Below are positions 1 to 7,555 of a DNA stretch of 12,507 nt, piece by piece. The DNA lies in contig JAITIH010000104.1 in assembly GCA_031279525.1 (NCBI GenBank), forward strand, positions 1 to 12,507. Reading direction: 5' to 3'. The notes under the pieces were generated by a model, which was given only the letters and a program-made list of their open reading frames with translations, did no database searches and had not been told where the DNA came from. Position 1 is the first letter of the stretch. The number at the start of each line of letters is the position of its first letter. The translations under genes and the position numbers were made by a program. Source of the stretch: Deltaproteobacteria bacterium. Its GTDB lineage: Bacteria > Desulfobacterota > Desulfarculia > Adiutricales > Adiutricaceae.

Positions 1-605
1 GCCTTGACCCGGGCGTTTTTGATTTCCGACTCCGGCAGGTCGACCCCCACCACGGCCACCACCTCGCCGCTCTCGTTAAAGACAGGGGCGTGGACGCTGA
101 GCATGTCGGGCCAGCCTAAGCCGTACTCGACGGTCCCGTCGGTGGAGACATGGCCGGACATGGCCTTTTCGTAACCCAGCTCGACCCGCGGATCGACCGG
201 GGGAGTCTCCAGCCCCACCCGGGTCGAGTGGTCGAAGTCGTTGTCGACGATATACTGGACCAGGCCGTCGACTATCCGAAAATAATAGATGTATTTAACG
301 CCGCATTCTCGGGCCATCGCGGCCAGGGTCTCTTTCAGCCGCCGGTAGTCCGGTCGGTAGATGTCGTCCGGGCTCAGGTAGCGGCTAAGCTCCTCGCCGG
401 CGACCAAATCCGAGGCCAGATGGCTGGTCAGGACAAGGCGCTTGACGATGCCTTCCCTTTCCGCGTTGAGGCTGGCCCCGATCCGAGCTCGGGCGTAAAG
501 GGATAAGACCATAATAATGGCCACGGCCACCATATAGGCCATCAGGCGCGTCTTAGGCCCACGATTTTCCCGGTCTCTTTCGGCGGCGTTTGACTCAGAA
601 TACAT
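1..605 (-). CDS. Membrane-anchored sensor protein with Cache-like extracytoplasmic domain (C-terminus cut by window edge)
   Basis: The reverse strand is open from ATG at 605 to the window edge (201 codons), so only the N-terminal part is visible. Residues 1-20 are polar and charged, about 22-39 form one hydrophobic membrane segment (MAYMVAVAIIMVLSLYA), and the rest is a soluble domain presumably outside the membrane. That domain carries features common in Cache/PAS-like sensors of kinases, cyclases, chemotaxis receptors and SpoIIE-type phosphatases: a GVKYIYYF strand, a DGLVQYIVDND turn, LSVHAPVFNESG, and a closing VVAVVGVDLPESE strand. The output domain lies beyond the window, so the signalling class is unknown. 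No strong Shine-Dalgarno precedes ATG 605; ATG at 542 (residue 22) is an alternative but would begin directly in the membrane segment. Coding is supported by GC-rich third positions and the coherent domain pattern. Confidence 0.8.
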   Translation of the reverse strand, partial: MYSESNAAERDRENRGPKTRLMAYMVAVAIIMVLSLYARARIGASLNAEREGIVKRLVLTSHLASDLVAGEELSRYLSPDDIYRPDYRRLKETLAAMARECGVKYIYYFRIVDGLVQYIVDNDFDHSTRVGLETPPVDPRVELGYEKAMSGHVSTDGTVEYGLGWPDMLSVHAPVFNESGEVVAVVGVDLPESEIKNARVK

Positions 606-845
606 CTCGTTCCACTTGGCGCGGTTAGTAGGGCGACGATTTTTTCGCTTTGGCTTTGGCCTATTGACGTCGCTTTTACGGTAAGGCCTGACATTTCGCC
701 TAAATGGCCGGCCATTTTAGGGCTTTGGCGCTGGCCCATGGCGTCCTGCCCGCGGGCTTCGCCTTGATCAAAGCGAGCGTTTTTCCTAAATTTCTATTAA
801 ATAATAAGACAATTAAATGTTTTTTGGTTACCAGATTTAAATTAG

Positions 846-863
846 ATATAATAAATATTATAT
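846..863. promoter_or_regulatory. AT-only palindrome carrying TATAAT on both strands
   Basis: The arms ATATAATA and TATTATAT are perfect inverted repeats separated by AA. Each strand therefore reads TATAAT, the sigma-70 -10 consensus: plus strand 847-852, minus strand 863-858. The minus copy lies about 255 bases before the sensor start codon. No good -35 hexamer sits at 16-18 bases on that strand, so this is a candidate promoter element only. Confidence 0.3.
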
Positions 864-918
864 AGATCCTTCTAAGAAATAAACCCTTTCTGTTTCCTTT
901 ATTTCGCGGTTCTAGCCG

Positions 919-939
919 TAACTAAAAGCTTTTTAGTTA
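919..939. repeat. 21-bp perfect palindrome (9-bp arms, 3-bp centre)
   Basis: The left arm TAACTAAAA (919-927) is exactly complementary to the right arm TTTTAGTTA (931-939), around a GCT centre. The symmetry and length suit a dimeric regulator site or a small hairpin. It lies about 315 bases upstream of the sensor start, just above the palindrome at 846-863. No regulator can be named from the sequence. Confidence 0.4.
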
Positions 940-1646
940 ATCGCTAACTTAACTTTTTAGCCATACTTTTTAGACCCGCTTTTTAGACCTAATTTTGATG
1001 GCATCGCAAAAAGTCCGGAAAATGAAAAATCAGAAAAATAACCTCTTGAAATTATTAAAAGATTTTGTCGCCGATTCCCGAAAACAGGGGTTTTTGCGAG
1101 ACCATCAATTTTAGACTTAACTTTAGACCTCGTTGAGGCTATGGCTTCTTTATCGGCCATTTGGCCTTACGATTCTCCAGCGAAAAACTTCGCCTTGGCG
1201 GAACTTCGTCGATTAATCGCCGCCTTTAGGCCTTGGCCTGATAGGCCCTTTATGGCCCCCTGGCCAAAGCTTAGGCCTTCAGGCTTTTTTTGTCTTAACT
1301 ATAACTTATAATTATAACATAAGACAATACCATAAATTTCGCCATCTATCCCTTAAGCCCAAAAAAATCCTTAAGCCAAGGGCGGGCGAAGGCCGGCGGC
1401 GTTAGAGCCTTAAAGGCCCTAACGCCAATTTAGGCCTTAGGCTAAGGCTTAAGGGCCGGCCAAGGTTCCCAGCCTAAAACCATAAGGCCTCGCCAGGCGG
1501 AAGGCCTTTTCGGCTAACGGCCCCGGCCAAAAAGGCCCCAAGGCCAAAAGCCATAAGGTTAGGCCCCGCCCACCCCTTCGCCGCTAGCGGACTTAAGCGT
1601 CTTTTGACCTTAAGGCTCCCCGTCAGGCCAAAAAGGCCAGAATTCC

Positions 1647-1667
1647 AAAAAAAGGCCCTTTTGGCCC
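1647..1667 (-). terminator. Probable intrinsic terminator of the pst-phoU operon
   Basis: On the minus strand, 20 bases after the phoU stop codon, GGGCC-AAAAG-GGCC is followed by seven T residues. GGCC is self-complementary, so it gives a short GC stem with a small loop and then a U-tract, the layout of a Rho-independent terminator. The stem is only about 4-5 bp. A second GGCC-T5-GGCC element at about 1627-1638 may add to it. Confidence 0.5.
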
Positions 1668-1686
1668 AGCGAGCCTTTGGCCTGGC

Positions 1687-2358
1687 CTAGTAATTGTGCC
1701 GGACGTTTTGCCCTTTGGCCACGTAGATGACTTCCTCGGCCAGGTTGGTGGCGTGGTCGCCTAAGCGCTCCAAGTGAACCGAGGTGTTGATGATCTCAAG
1801 GCCCCAAGAGGCCAGGCGGCCATTGTCGTAGACCAGGCCCAAGATAAGCCTCCGGATGTGCCGGTTAAAGTCGTCGATGACGTCGTCCATGCCTAAGACC
1901 GCCTCGGCCTTGACGGCGTCCCTCTCGTTAAAGGCCTGAAGGGCCAGGTCAAGCATGACCATGGCCTCGTGAACCATGCGGGCCAAGTCCGGCGGGGTCT
2001 GGCCTAAGACCGCCCCCTCGCTGGCTAGCTCGGCTAAGCCTAAGGTTCGCCGGGCCAGGTTGGCCCCCAAATCGCCGATTCTCTCAAGCTCGGTGGCTAA
2101 CCGCAAAGAGGCCGCGAGAAACCGGAGATCCCCGGCCACCGGCTGGTTGGTGGCGATGAGGCGGATGGCCCGGTCGACGATCTGGTTTTCCCGGGCGTTC
2201 ACGTCCGCGTCGCTTTTGATGACCTCGCGGGCCTTTTCCACGTCGCCGGCCAATAAGGCCTCGCCGGCCAGCCTGACCATTTTTAGGACGATGTCCCCCA
2301 TGGAGACCAAGCTCTCGCGCAACGCGGCCAACTCTTGGACGAACGTGCCCATAGTCAT
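1687..2358 (-). CDS. phoU: Phosphate signalling and transport regulator PhoU
   Basis: PhoU is a cytoplasmic all-helical protein that couples PstSCAB transport to the PhoR/PhoB response and restrains phosphate uptake. The 223 residues match the family length and show its two repeated three-helix PhoU domains (about 10-105 and 120-212). Each carries the acidic metal-cluster motif: ELERIGD with following ANLARR at 90-104, and HLERLGD with ATNLAEEV at 195-210. The start ATG at 2358 has an AGGGGG Shine-Dalgarno nine bases upstream; a second ATG two codons later is less likely. It lies 31 bp after pstB as the last gene of the operon, followed by a terminator-like hairpin. The assignment is firm from both motifs and context. 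Confidence 0.96.
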   Translation of the reverse strand: MTMGTFVQELAALRESLVSMGDIVLKMVRLAGEALLAGDVEKAREVIKSDADVNARENQIVDRAIRLIATNQPVAGDLRFLAASLRLATELERIGDLGANLARRTLGLAELASEGAVLGQTPPDLARMVHEAMVMLDLALQAFNERDAVKAEAVLGMDDVIDDFNRHIRRLILGLVYDNGRLASWGLEIINTSVHLERLGDHATNLAEEVIYVAKGQNVRHNY

Positions 2359-2389
2359 GAGCGTCTACCCCCTAATCCCCCACAATCTC

Positions 2390-3361
2390 TCAGCCGAAGC
2401 GGCCCGTGATGTAATTCTCGGTCCTTAGTTCCCTAGGCCGGGTGAATATTTCCATGGTCGGCCCAAACTCCACCAGTTCCCCCATGTAGAAAAAGGCCGT
2501 GTGATCGGACACCCGAGCGGCTTGCTGCATGTTGTGGGTCACGATGACTATGGAAAGATTGGCTCCTTTAATCCATTCCTCCACCTTGGCCGTGGCGATG
2601 GGGTCCAAAGCCGAGGTGGGCTCGTCCATGAGCAAAATCTCCGGGCTTAAAGCCAGGGCCCGGGCGATGCAGACCCTTTGCTGCTGGCCGCCGGAGAGCT
2701 CCAAGGCCGATTTGGCCAACTTGTCCTTGACGTCGTCCCAAAGGGCGGCCGCCCTTAAGGCCTTTTCCACCAAGACGTCCAAGTCGGCCTTTTTTCGGGC
2801 CCCCGTCAGCCTAGGCCCGTAGCAGATGTTGTCGTAAATGGACTTGGGAAAGGGATTGGGCCTTTGGAAGACCATCCCCACTAAGCGCCTGATGCTGACC
2901 GGATCCGAGTCGGGGCCGTAAATGGAGCGGCCGGCCACCTTAATCTCCCCGGACAGGCGGGCTCCGGGCACGAAGTCGTTCATGCGGTTTAAAAGTTTTA
3001 AAAACGTGGACTTGCCGCAACCGGACGGCCCGATGAGGGCCGTGACCTCATGGGCCTTAACCGCCAAAGAGACTCCTTTGAGGGCGTGAAAGGCCCCGTA
3101 GTAAAAATCCACGTCCACGGCCTCGATAATGGGCCCCTCAAAAGCCGCCCCCTCGGCGGCCAAAGGCCCATCCAGCCCGCCTGGGGCCTGGCCTTTTGGC
3201 CCGTTGGCCGCGCTCGCCTTAGCCTCGCCGGCCGCGTCGGCCTCGGCCCCACCGACCGCCAAGCCGGCCAAGGCCAACCCCTCCCGGGCGTCGCGAGACG
3301 GCCCGGCCGCGGCTCCCGCCGCCCCGAGGGCCTCGCCAATCGGCCCGCTTTGAGCTACCAT
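2390..3361 (-). CDS. pstB: Phosphate ABC transporter ATP-binding protein PstB, with unusual N-terminal extension
   Basis: PstB is the cytoplasmic ATPase driving phosphate import through PstC/PstA. From ATG 3361 it has 323 residues against about 250-260 in typical PstB. The ABC core (about residue 78 on) has Walker [10 protein letters not shown] (111-119), Q-loop Q166, signature LSGGQQQ (222-228), Walker B ILLMDEP (242-248), H-loop H276 and the family ending YITGRFG. Residues 1 to about 77 are an Ala/Gly/Pro-rich low-complexity stretch not found in usual PstB. The start is supported by AAAGGGA five bases upstream and by overlap with the pstA stop (ATGGTAG), which suggests translational coupling. 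An upstream in-frame extension to 3442 exists but is less likely. GTG codons at 3118 or 3112 would give a normal-length protein and cannot be excluded. Confidence 0.95.
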   Translation of the reverse strand: MVAQSGPIGEALGAAGAAAGPSRDAREGLALAGLAVGGAEADAAGEAKASAANGPKGQAPGGLDGPLAAEGAAFEGPIIEAVDVDFYYGAFHALKGVSLAVKAHEVTALIGPSGCGKSTFLKLLNRMNDFVPGARLSGEIKVAGRSIYGPDSDPVSIRRLVGMVFQRPNPFPKSIYDNICYGPRLTGARKKADLDVLVEKALRAAALWDDVKDKLAKSALELSGGQQQRVCIARALALSPEILLMDEPTSALDPIATAKVEEWIKGANLSIVIVTHNMQQAARVSDHTAFFYMGELVEFGPTMEIFTRPRELRTENYITGRFG

Positions 3362-4251
3362 TTGCGTCCCTTTCTGAGCCTGGCGCGTAAAATTAAAGCG
3401 AATAAGGACAATCCCAGGACCAGAGCCACCAAGGTCAGACAAGTTCCAAACTGCTGGGGCCGGGTGGCTTCGATGTGAGCCCCATTAGTGGCGAGATTAA
3501 AGATGTGGGTCGGCAAGGCCATGACCTCGCTGAAGATCGACTCCGGCTCGTCCAAGGTCAAGGCCGCCGAGGCCGTGAAGATGATGGGGGCCGTCTCCCC
3601 GGCCGCCCGGCCTAAGGCCAAGATGGCCCCGGTCAGCATGCCCGGCAGGGCCGCGGGTAGGACCACCTGGCGGATGGCCTGCCAGCGGTTGGCCCCTAGG
3701 GCCAAGGCCGCCTCCCTAAACGAGGCCGGGGTCTGGCGCAAGCTCTCCTCGGCCGCGGCCGTGACCGTGGGCAGGGTCAGGATCCCCAAAGTCAGGCAGC
3801 CGGAAAGAAGCGAGCGGCCAAAGCCGAAGAAGGTCACGAAAATGGCCAGGCCAAACAACCCAAAGACCACCGAGGGCACCCCGGCCAGGTTGTTGACCCC
3901 TAAGCGGACGGCCGTCAAAAGCGGCCCCGGGCGAGCGTACTCGGCCAGGTAAATGGCCGCCCCAAAGCCCAAAGGAATAGAGACGACCATGGATCCGACG
4001 GCCAACCCAAAGGTTCCCACGATGGCCGGCCAGATCCCCCCGGCCGTCATCGAGTCCCGGGGAAATTGGGTCAAAAACTCCCAAGAGATGGCCCCGGCCC
4101 CTTGGACGGCCAGGTAGAGGACCAAGGCGGCCATGACCAAAAGGAACGAGCCGCCCAAAAGGCGAATCGCCCACAGGGCCAAGGCCTCCCTAGTTTGGCG
4201 GTCCTTTAAGGCGAAGCCAGTCAAAAACACGCGCGCTACCCCCGCCGCCAC
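3355..4251 (-). CDS. pstA: Phosphate ABC transporter permease PstA
   Basis: PstA is one of the two inner-membrane channel subunits of the Pst importer. The 298 residues match the family length. Hydrophobic segments lie near 31-50, 75-104, 122-143, 150-166, 203-224 and 268-289, giving the usual six-helix layout. The cytoplasmic EAA loop that docks on PstB is at 179-199 ([12 protein letters not shown], then QVVLP), followed by [10 protein letters not shown]. The GTG start at 4251 overlaps the pstC stop by 16 bases. A second GTG at 4230 lies eight bases after a GGGGG run and could be the true start, shortening the protein by seven residues. The 3' end overlaps the pstB start by seven bases. Confidence 0.94.
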   Translation of the reverse strand: MAAGVARVFLTGFALKDRQTREALALWAIRLLGGSFLLVMAALVLYLAVQGAGAISWEFLTQFPRDSMTAGGIWPAIVGTFGLAVGSMVVSIPLGFGAAIYLAEYARPGPLLTAVRLGVNNLAGVPSVVFGLFGLAIFVTFFGFGRSLLSGCLTLGILTLPTVTAAAEESLRQTPASFREAALALGANRWQAIRQVVLPAALPGMLTGAILALGRAAGETAPIIFTASAALTLDEPESIFSEVMALPTHIFNLATNGAHIEATRPQQFGTCLTLVALVLGLSLFALILRARLRKGRKW

Positions 4252-5138
4252 CGGCGGCCAAGCCAGTAGGCCAAAAGGTTAAAGGCCATAGTCAAGACGA
4301 AAAGGACCACCCCTAGAGCGAAGAGGGCGTGGTAGTGGGCCGAGCCAATGGCCGTCTCGCCCATCTCGGCGGCCAAGGTGGCCGTTAGCGGCCGGACCGA
4401 GTCGAAAATCGAGGTCGGGATCTGGGCCGCCCCGCCGGCCACCATCAAGACCACCAAGGTCTCCCCCAAGGCCCGGCCTAAGCCTAAGATGACGGCCGTG
4501 GACAGCCCGCTCGTGGCCGCGGGGACGGTGACCTTAAAGATGGTCTCCCAGCGCGTGGCCCCTAAAGCGTAGGAGGCGTCCTGAACGTCCCTGGGGACGG
4601 CCGTAAGGGCGTCCTCGCCTAAAGAGGCGATGGAGGGAATGGCCATGACGGCCAAAATGACGCTGGCGTTTAAGACGTTAAGGCCGGTGGGCAGATCCAA
4701 GGTCTCCTGGAGGAAGGGGGCCACGACCACGAGGCCAATGAAGCCCAAGACCACCGACGGGATCCCGGCCATGAGCTCCACGGCCGGCTTGGCCAGCTCC
4801 CTGACCCTTCGGCCGGCCAGGCAAGACAGGTAAACGGCCAAGGCCAGCCCCACCGGGGCGGCGATGAGCGAGGAGCAAATGGTCACGGCCACCGAGCCTA
4901 AGATTAAGGCCAAAGCCCCAAACTCGGGCGGCCGATAGGTCGGGTACCACTCCTTAGAAAACAAAAACTCCGGTAGGGATACGGTGGCCAACAACCCCCC
5001 GGCCTCGGCCAGCAAAAAAACGGTGATGAGGAACATCTGGCCTAAGGCCACGATGGCGCAGGCCAAGAAGAAAAATTGGGCCCCCTTTTCCGTGGGCGAC
5101 AGTTTAGGAGTCAGGAGGATGGGCTCTTCTTTGCTCAC
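4236..5138 (-). CDS. pstC: Phosphate ABC transporter permease PstC
   Basis: PstC is the partner of PstA in the phosphate channel across the inner membrane. The 300 residues begin with a charged cytoplasmic tail and a first membrane helix (about 21-45). A periplasmic loop with LFSKEWYPTYRPPEFG follows, typical of PstC, then helices near 73-104, 118-141, 155-172, 208-236 and 270-292. The EAA docking loop is DASYALGATRWETIF at 187-201, followed by GRALGETLVVLM. The start is GTG at 5138, preceded at five bases by AGGGGGG, a strong Shine-Dalgarno. It begins 10 bp after pstS and overlaps pstA, as expected inside a co-translated operon. Confidence 0.95.
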   Translation of the reverse strand: MSKEEPILLTPKLSPTEKGAQFFFLACAIVALGQMFLITVFLLAEAGGLLATVSLPEFLFSKEWYPTYRPPEFGALALILGSVAVTICSSLIAAPVGLALAVYLSCLAGRRVRELAKPAVELMAGIPSVVLGFIGLVVVAPFLQETLDLPTGLNVLNASVILAVMAIPSIASLGEDALTAVPRDVQDASYALGATRWETIFKVTVPAATSGLSTAVILGLGRALGETLVVLMVAGGAAQIPTSIFDSVRPLTATLAAEMGETAIGSAHYHALFALGVVLFVLTMAFNLLAYWLGRRWRRG

Positions 5139-5148
5139 TATGGCCCCC

Positions 5149-6024
5149 CTAATTCCGCCTGGCCGGGGCGTAGCCCTCGGCCCCTAAGAGGGCCTGACCC
5201 TCGGGCCCTTGCAGAAAGTCCAAAAACTTCTGGGCCGCGGGCGAGGCGTCGACCCGGGAAAACACGTACAAAGGCCTGGAGATGGGGTACGAGCCATCCT
5301 CCACCGTGGCCAAGGAAGCCTCGACCCCATCCACGGCCACTAGGCCGACCTCGCCGCCCAAAAACCCTAAGCCCACGTAGCCAATGGCGTGGCGGTTCCC
5401 GGCCACCGCGTAGGCCACCGCCCCGCTGGAAGACTGAACCTGGGCGTCCGGCCGGTGCTTAAGGCCGTGGAGGACCAATTCCACCCACATCTCAAAGGTC
5501 CCGGAGCTGGAGTCCCGGTTGATGGGCACGATGACCCGGTCCTCGCCGCCCAAATCCCGCCAGTTTAAGATCTCGCCTAGGTAGATCCCCTTCAGCTGGC
5601 CCATGGTCAGAGCCCGAACTGGGTTTTTGGCTTGGACGATGACCGCCAGGCCGTCTTGGGCCACCGCGTGGCGGACCAAAGTCACGCGATTGGCCTTGGC
5701 CCGATCGACTTCCTCCGGCGAAAGATCCCGAGAAGAGGCGGCCAAGTCCACCACCCCGTCGATGAGGCTCTTAACCCCCTCGCCCGAGCCGGTGCCCGAG
5801 ACGGTCACCGACTCGTGGGGATATTTTTTTAAGTACTCTTCGGCCGCTTTCTGAGTAAAGGGCAGCAAAGTGGTCGACCCGGAGATCCTGGCCGTCTGGC
5901 CCCTGGCCGGGACGGCGGCTCGGCCGCCGGCGGTGGCCTGGCCCTTAAGGTCCCATAAGGCCCAAAAACTCAAAAGAGCGAGACCCAAGACCGCGCCTAG
6001 GCGGATAGCCCAATTTTTAGCCAT
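5149..6024 (-). CDS. pstS: Periplasmic phosphate-binding protein PstS
   Basis: PstS captures inorganic phosphate outside the inner membrane and delivers it to PstC/PstA. The 291-residue protein has an N-terminal signal sequence (basic start, hydrophobic 9-24) without a lipobox cysteine; the protein contains no cysteine, so it is not a lipoprotein. Phosphate-site motifs of the family are present: ISGSTTLLPF at 47-56, SGTGSGEG at 76-83, and NRDSSSGTFE at 169-178. Later RHAIGYVGLGF and YPISRPLYVF are also characteristic. ATG 6024 has only a short AAAGG close upstream. As first gene of the operon it is preceded by a 419-bp leader region with a tandem duplication and a hairpin. Confidence 0.95.
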   Translation of the reverse strand: MAKNWAIRLGAVLGLALLSFWALWDLKGQATAGGRAAVPARGQTARISGSTTLLPFTQKAAEEYLKKYPHESVTVSGTGSGEGVKSLIDGVVDLAASSRDLSPEEVDRAKANRVTLVRHAVAQDGLAVIVQAKNPVRALTMGQLKGIYLGEILNWRDLGGEDRVIVPINRDSSSGTFEMWVELVLHGLKHRPDAQVQSSSGAVAYAVAGNRHAIGYVGLGFLGGEVGLVAVDGVEASLATVEDGSYPISRPLYVFSRVDASPAAQKFLDFLQGPEGQALLGAEGYAPARRN

Positions 6025-6157
6025 TGGCCTTTGCCATCTTGATTAGCCCTCTTACGGCCAGCGAGCGTAGCCGCCAATCGTGGCCGCTTTATCTTAGCCC
6101 TCTTTTTCCGCCGCCTTAGCGTTCGTTCTTAGCCAACTTTCGTAGTCGTTAAGCTTG

Positions 6158-6255
6158 GCCGGCCGCCATAGCCGCCCGTTAACTCTCTTTACTGGCCGGT
6201 GGCTTCGCCGGCCGTCATAGCCGCCCGTTAACTCTCTTCACTGGCCGGTGGCTTT
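6158..6255. repeat. Two tandem 49-bp repeats upstream of pstS
   Basis: Copy 1 is 6158-6206 and copy 2 is 6207-6255; they are contiguous and differ at three positions (46 of 49 identical). Each contains CATAGCCGCCCGTTAACTC followed by CTGGCCGGTGGCTT. The near identity implies a recent duplication or active maintenance. The array lies 134-231 bp before the pstS start codon, so duplication of an operator or leader element is possible. Confidence 0.9.
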
Positions 6256-6292
6256 GACCGAACTTTTCGCCCCTCTTTCTTAACCGCCTATA

Positions 6293-6327
6293 GGCTAAGC
6301 CTTTTATCTTAGCTATAAAGCTTAGCC
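6293..6327. other. Long imperfect hairpin between hydrolase gene and pstS
   Basis: Outer arms GGCTAAGC (6293-6300) and GCTTAGCC (6320-6327) are perfectly complementary. Inside, TTTAT (6303-6307) pairs with ATAAA (6315-6319) after a two-base bulge, leaving a seven-base loop. No T-run follows on either strand, so it is not a standard intrinsic terminator. It could serve as a transcript-stabilising structure or regulatory leader element. Confidence 0.5.
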
Positions 6328-6443
6328 GACTTTAGGCCAAGCCTTTTCTTAACCAACGAGCTTGGCTATCGAGTCTAGCCGGTTTTTTTTAGCCTTTTAA
6401 CCGACCCCTTTAGACTGATTTTATGTAAAATCGAGGCGTTAGG

Positions 6444-7532
6444 TCAAGTTACTTTAGTTACGGCCAATAAATGGACGAGCTCTCGCCTAAAAGAGGCTAT
6501 CCGGTCGTTCCGGGCCGTGGGATGGACCCGATTCGTCAGAAGGGCGAAGCCAAAGTCTTGGGCCGGGTCCCACCACAGGCCGCAGCCGGCGTAGCCCCAG
6601 TGGCCCACGAAGCCGGCTAAAGGCCCCTCCCCCAGATCGAAGCCCAAAGCCCTAGGGGCCCCGGCCTTGGCCGCCAGGGGCTCTAAGAATCGCCCCAAAG
6701 TCTTCGCGGTCGCCAACCCCCCGCGCCCGGCCATGATCCCGGCCCAGTGGGCCAGAACTCCCCAAACGCCGGCCACGTCCCCGAAGAGACCAGCGTGGCC
6801 AGCCTCCCCGTTTAGCCCCGCGGCGTTGTCGTCGTGAACGCGGCCTAAGGGCACCGGGCCCAAGAAGGGTAGGCCCGGGTAGCCCAAAGGGCCGCCGACC
6901 CGAAACCCGTCCTCGGTCGGGGCCAAAGGCCCCGACCGAGGGCCATAGCCCAAAAACCTTAAGCCCAAAGGCTGGGCCACCGTGGCCGCGAACAGTTGGC
7001 CTAAAGGGCCTTTGAATAAATCCTCCAAAACGAAGCCTAAGAGCAGAAAATTTAAGTCGCTATAAACGGTGGCCTGGCCCGGGCTGGCCGCTAAGGGCTC
7101 CGCGACCAGAGCTTGGCGGTAACTGGCCCTAAGGTCTTGGCGGTCGGGCTTTAAAAGGTAAAAGGGCCGCCAGGGCGCGAGCCCAGAGCGGTGGGCCAAA
7201 AGGTCCTGGATGGTCAGGTTCCTGACCGTCCCGGTCCAGCCTAGGTCCCCTAAGGTGGCCGAAAGGCTCAGCCGGCCCCGGTCGACGGCCACGGCCGCGA
7301 GGAAGGCCGTGGCCAGGATCTTGGTGACCGAGGCCAGATCGTAGGCCAAGTCCGGCCCCACCGGCTCCCGGTCGCGAGTCAAGCCCCGCTGGCCGGCCCA
7401 GACCGTCGAAAACTCTCCCTTAGCCGGCTGGCCAAAGGCCAAAACGGCCCCGGGAAAGACCCGGCCCAGGCCCGACTCCAACTTCTTTTGGGCCGCCTGG
7501 GCCGCCGGGTTTAGCGGCTGGCCAAGGGCCAA
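6444..7532 (-). CDS. Serine hydrolase of the beta-lactamase/penicillin-binding family (MEROPS S12-like)
   Basis: The family includes D-Ala-D-Ala carboxypeptidases, esterases and class C beta-lactamases acting through an active-site serine. Visible motifs are SVTK at 68-71 (nucleophile S68, base K71), LLAHRSGL at 111-118, YSD at 157-159 as the Y-x-N/D element, VHDDNA at 232-237 with GHAGLF at 245-250, and GHWGYAGCGLWWDP at 310-323 in place of KTG. LLTNRVHPTARN near the end is typical of the subgroup often linked to murein or amino-sugar hydrolases. No signal peptide is evident, so it may act in the cytoplasm, though the N-terminus is uncertain: the called start is TTG without a Shine-Dalgarno. 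It lies 23 bp after the M23 peptidase gene, suggesting one operon and a murein-related role. The substrate cannot be read from sequence. Confidence 0.85.
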   Translation of the reverse strand: MALGQPLNPAAQAAQKKLESGLGRVFPGAVLAFGQPAKGEFSTVWAGQRGLTRDREPVGPDLAYDLASVTKILATAFLAAVAVDRGRLSLSATLGDLGWTGTVRNLTIQDLLAHRSGLAPWRPFYLLKPDRQDLRASYRQALVAEPLAASPGQATVYSDLNFLLLGFVLEDLFKGPLGQLFAATVAQPLGLRFLGYGPRSGPLAPTEDGFRVGGPLGYPGLPFLGPVPLGRVHDDNAAGLNGEAGHAGLFGDVAGVWGVLAHWAGIMAGRGGLATAKTLGRFLEPLAAKAGAPRALGFDLGEGPLAGFVGHWGYAGCGLWWDPAQDFGFALLTNRVHPTARNDRIASFRRELVHLLAVTKVT

Positions 7533-7555
7533 GGGCGGCTGGAGCCGGCTGGGGC

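Larger units (their letters stand above)
606..1646. other. Long gene-poor spacer: AT-rich left part, GGCC-rich right part
   Basis: About 1 kb between the sensor start and the 3' end of phoU holds no ORF with the codon use of the neighbours. Roughly 780-1345 is strongly AT-rich and contains palindromes and repeated CTTTTTAG words at 929, 953, 966 and 979. Roughly 1376-1690 is a different texture, built from overlapping AAGGCC, TAAGGCC and GGCCAAAA words; I count about 17 GGCC tetramers in 1381-1681. No tRNA or recognised RNA gene was seen. The AT-rich part probably includes the promoter of the sensor gene. Confidence 0.6.
6025..6443. promoter_or_regulatory. Leader region of the pst operon, no gene
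   Basis: This 419-bp gap should contain the pst promoter on the minus strand and the 3' trailer of the hydrolase gene. It holds a 49-bp tandem duplication, a long hairpin at 6293-6327 and many TTAGCC/TTAACC words spaced roughly every 20-40 bases. I could not find a convincing match to an enterobacterial Pho box (paired CTGTCAT-type repeats) nor a clear -10/-35 pair. No ORF here resembles a gene. Confidence 0.5.

Noticed and set aside
150-506. 118-residue plus-strand ORF
   Set aside because: It is antisense to the sensor gene, whose reverse-strand translation gives a coherent Cache-like domain.
542-739. 65-residue minus-strand ORF overlapping the sensor start
   Set aside because: It overlaps the first 60 bases of the sensor gene in another frame, has no family features, and its N-terminal half lies in non-coding GGCC-type sequence.
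957-1160. 67-residue minus-strand ORF starting MADKEAIAS
   Set aside because: It has an acceptable AAGG before ATG, but the codon use is AT-rich at third positions unlike all neighbours, the composition is random-looking, and it lies in a repeat-rich AT spacer with no recognised domain.
6380-6432. Terminator for the serine hydrolase gene (inverted repeats CGGTT...AACCG and GATTTTA/TAAAATC)
   Set aside because: The stems are short and AT-rich, and no U-tract follows on the minus strand, so a terminator call is not supported.
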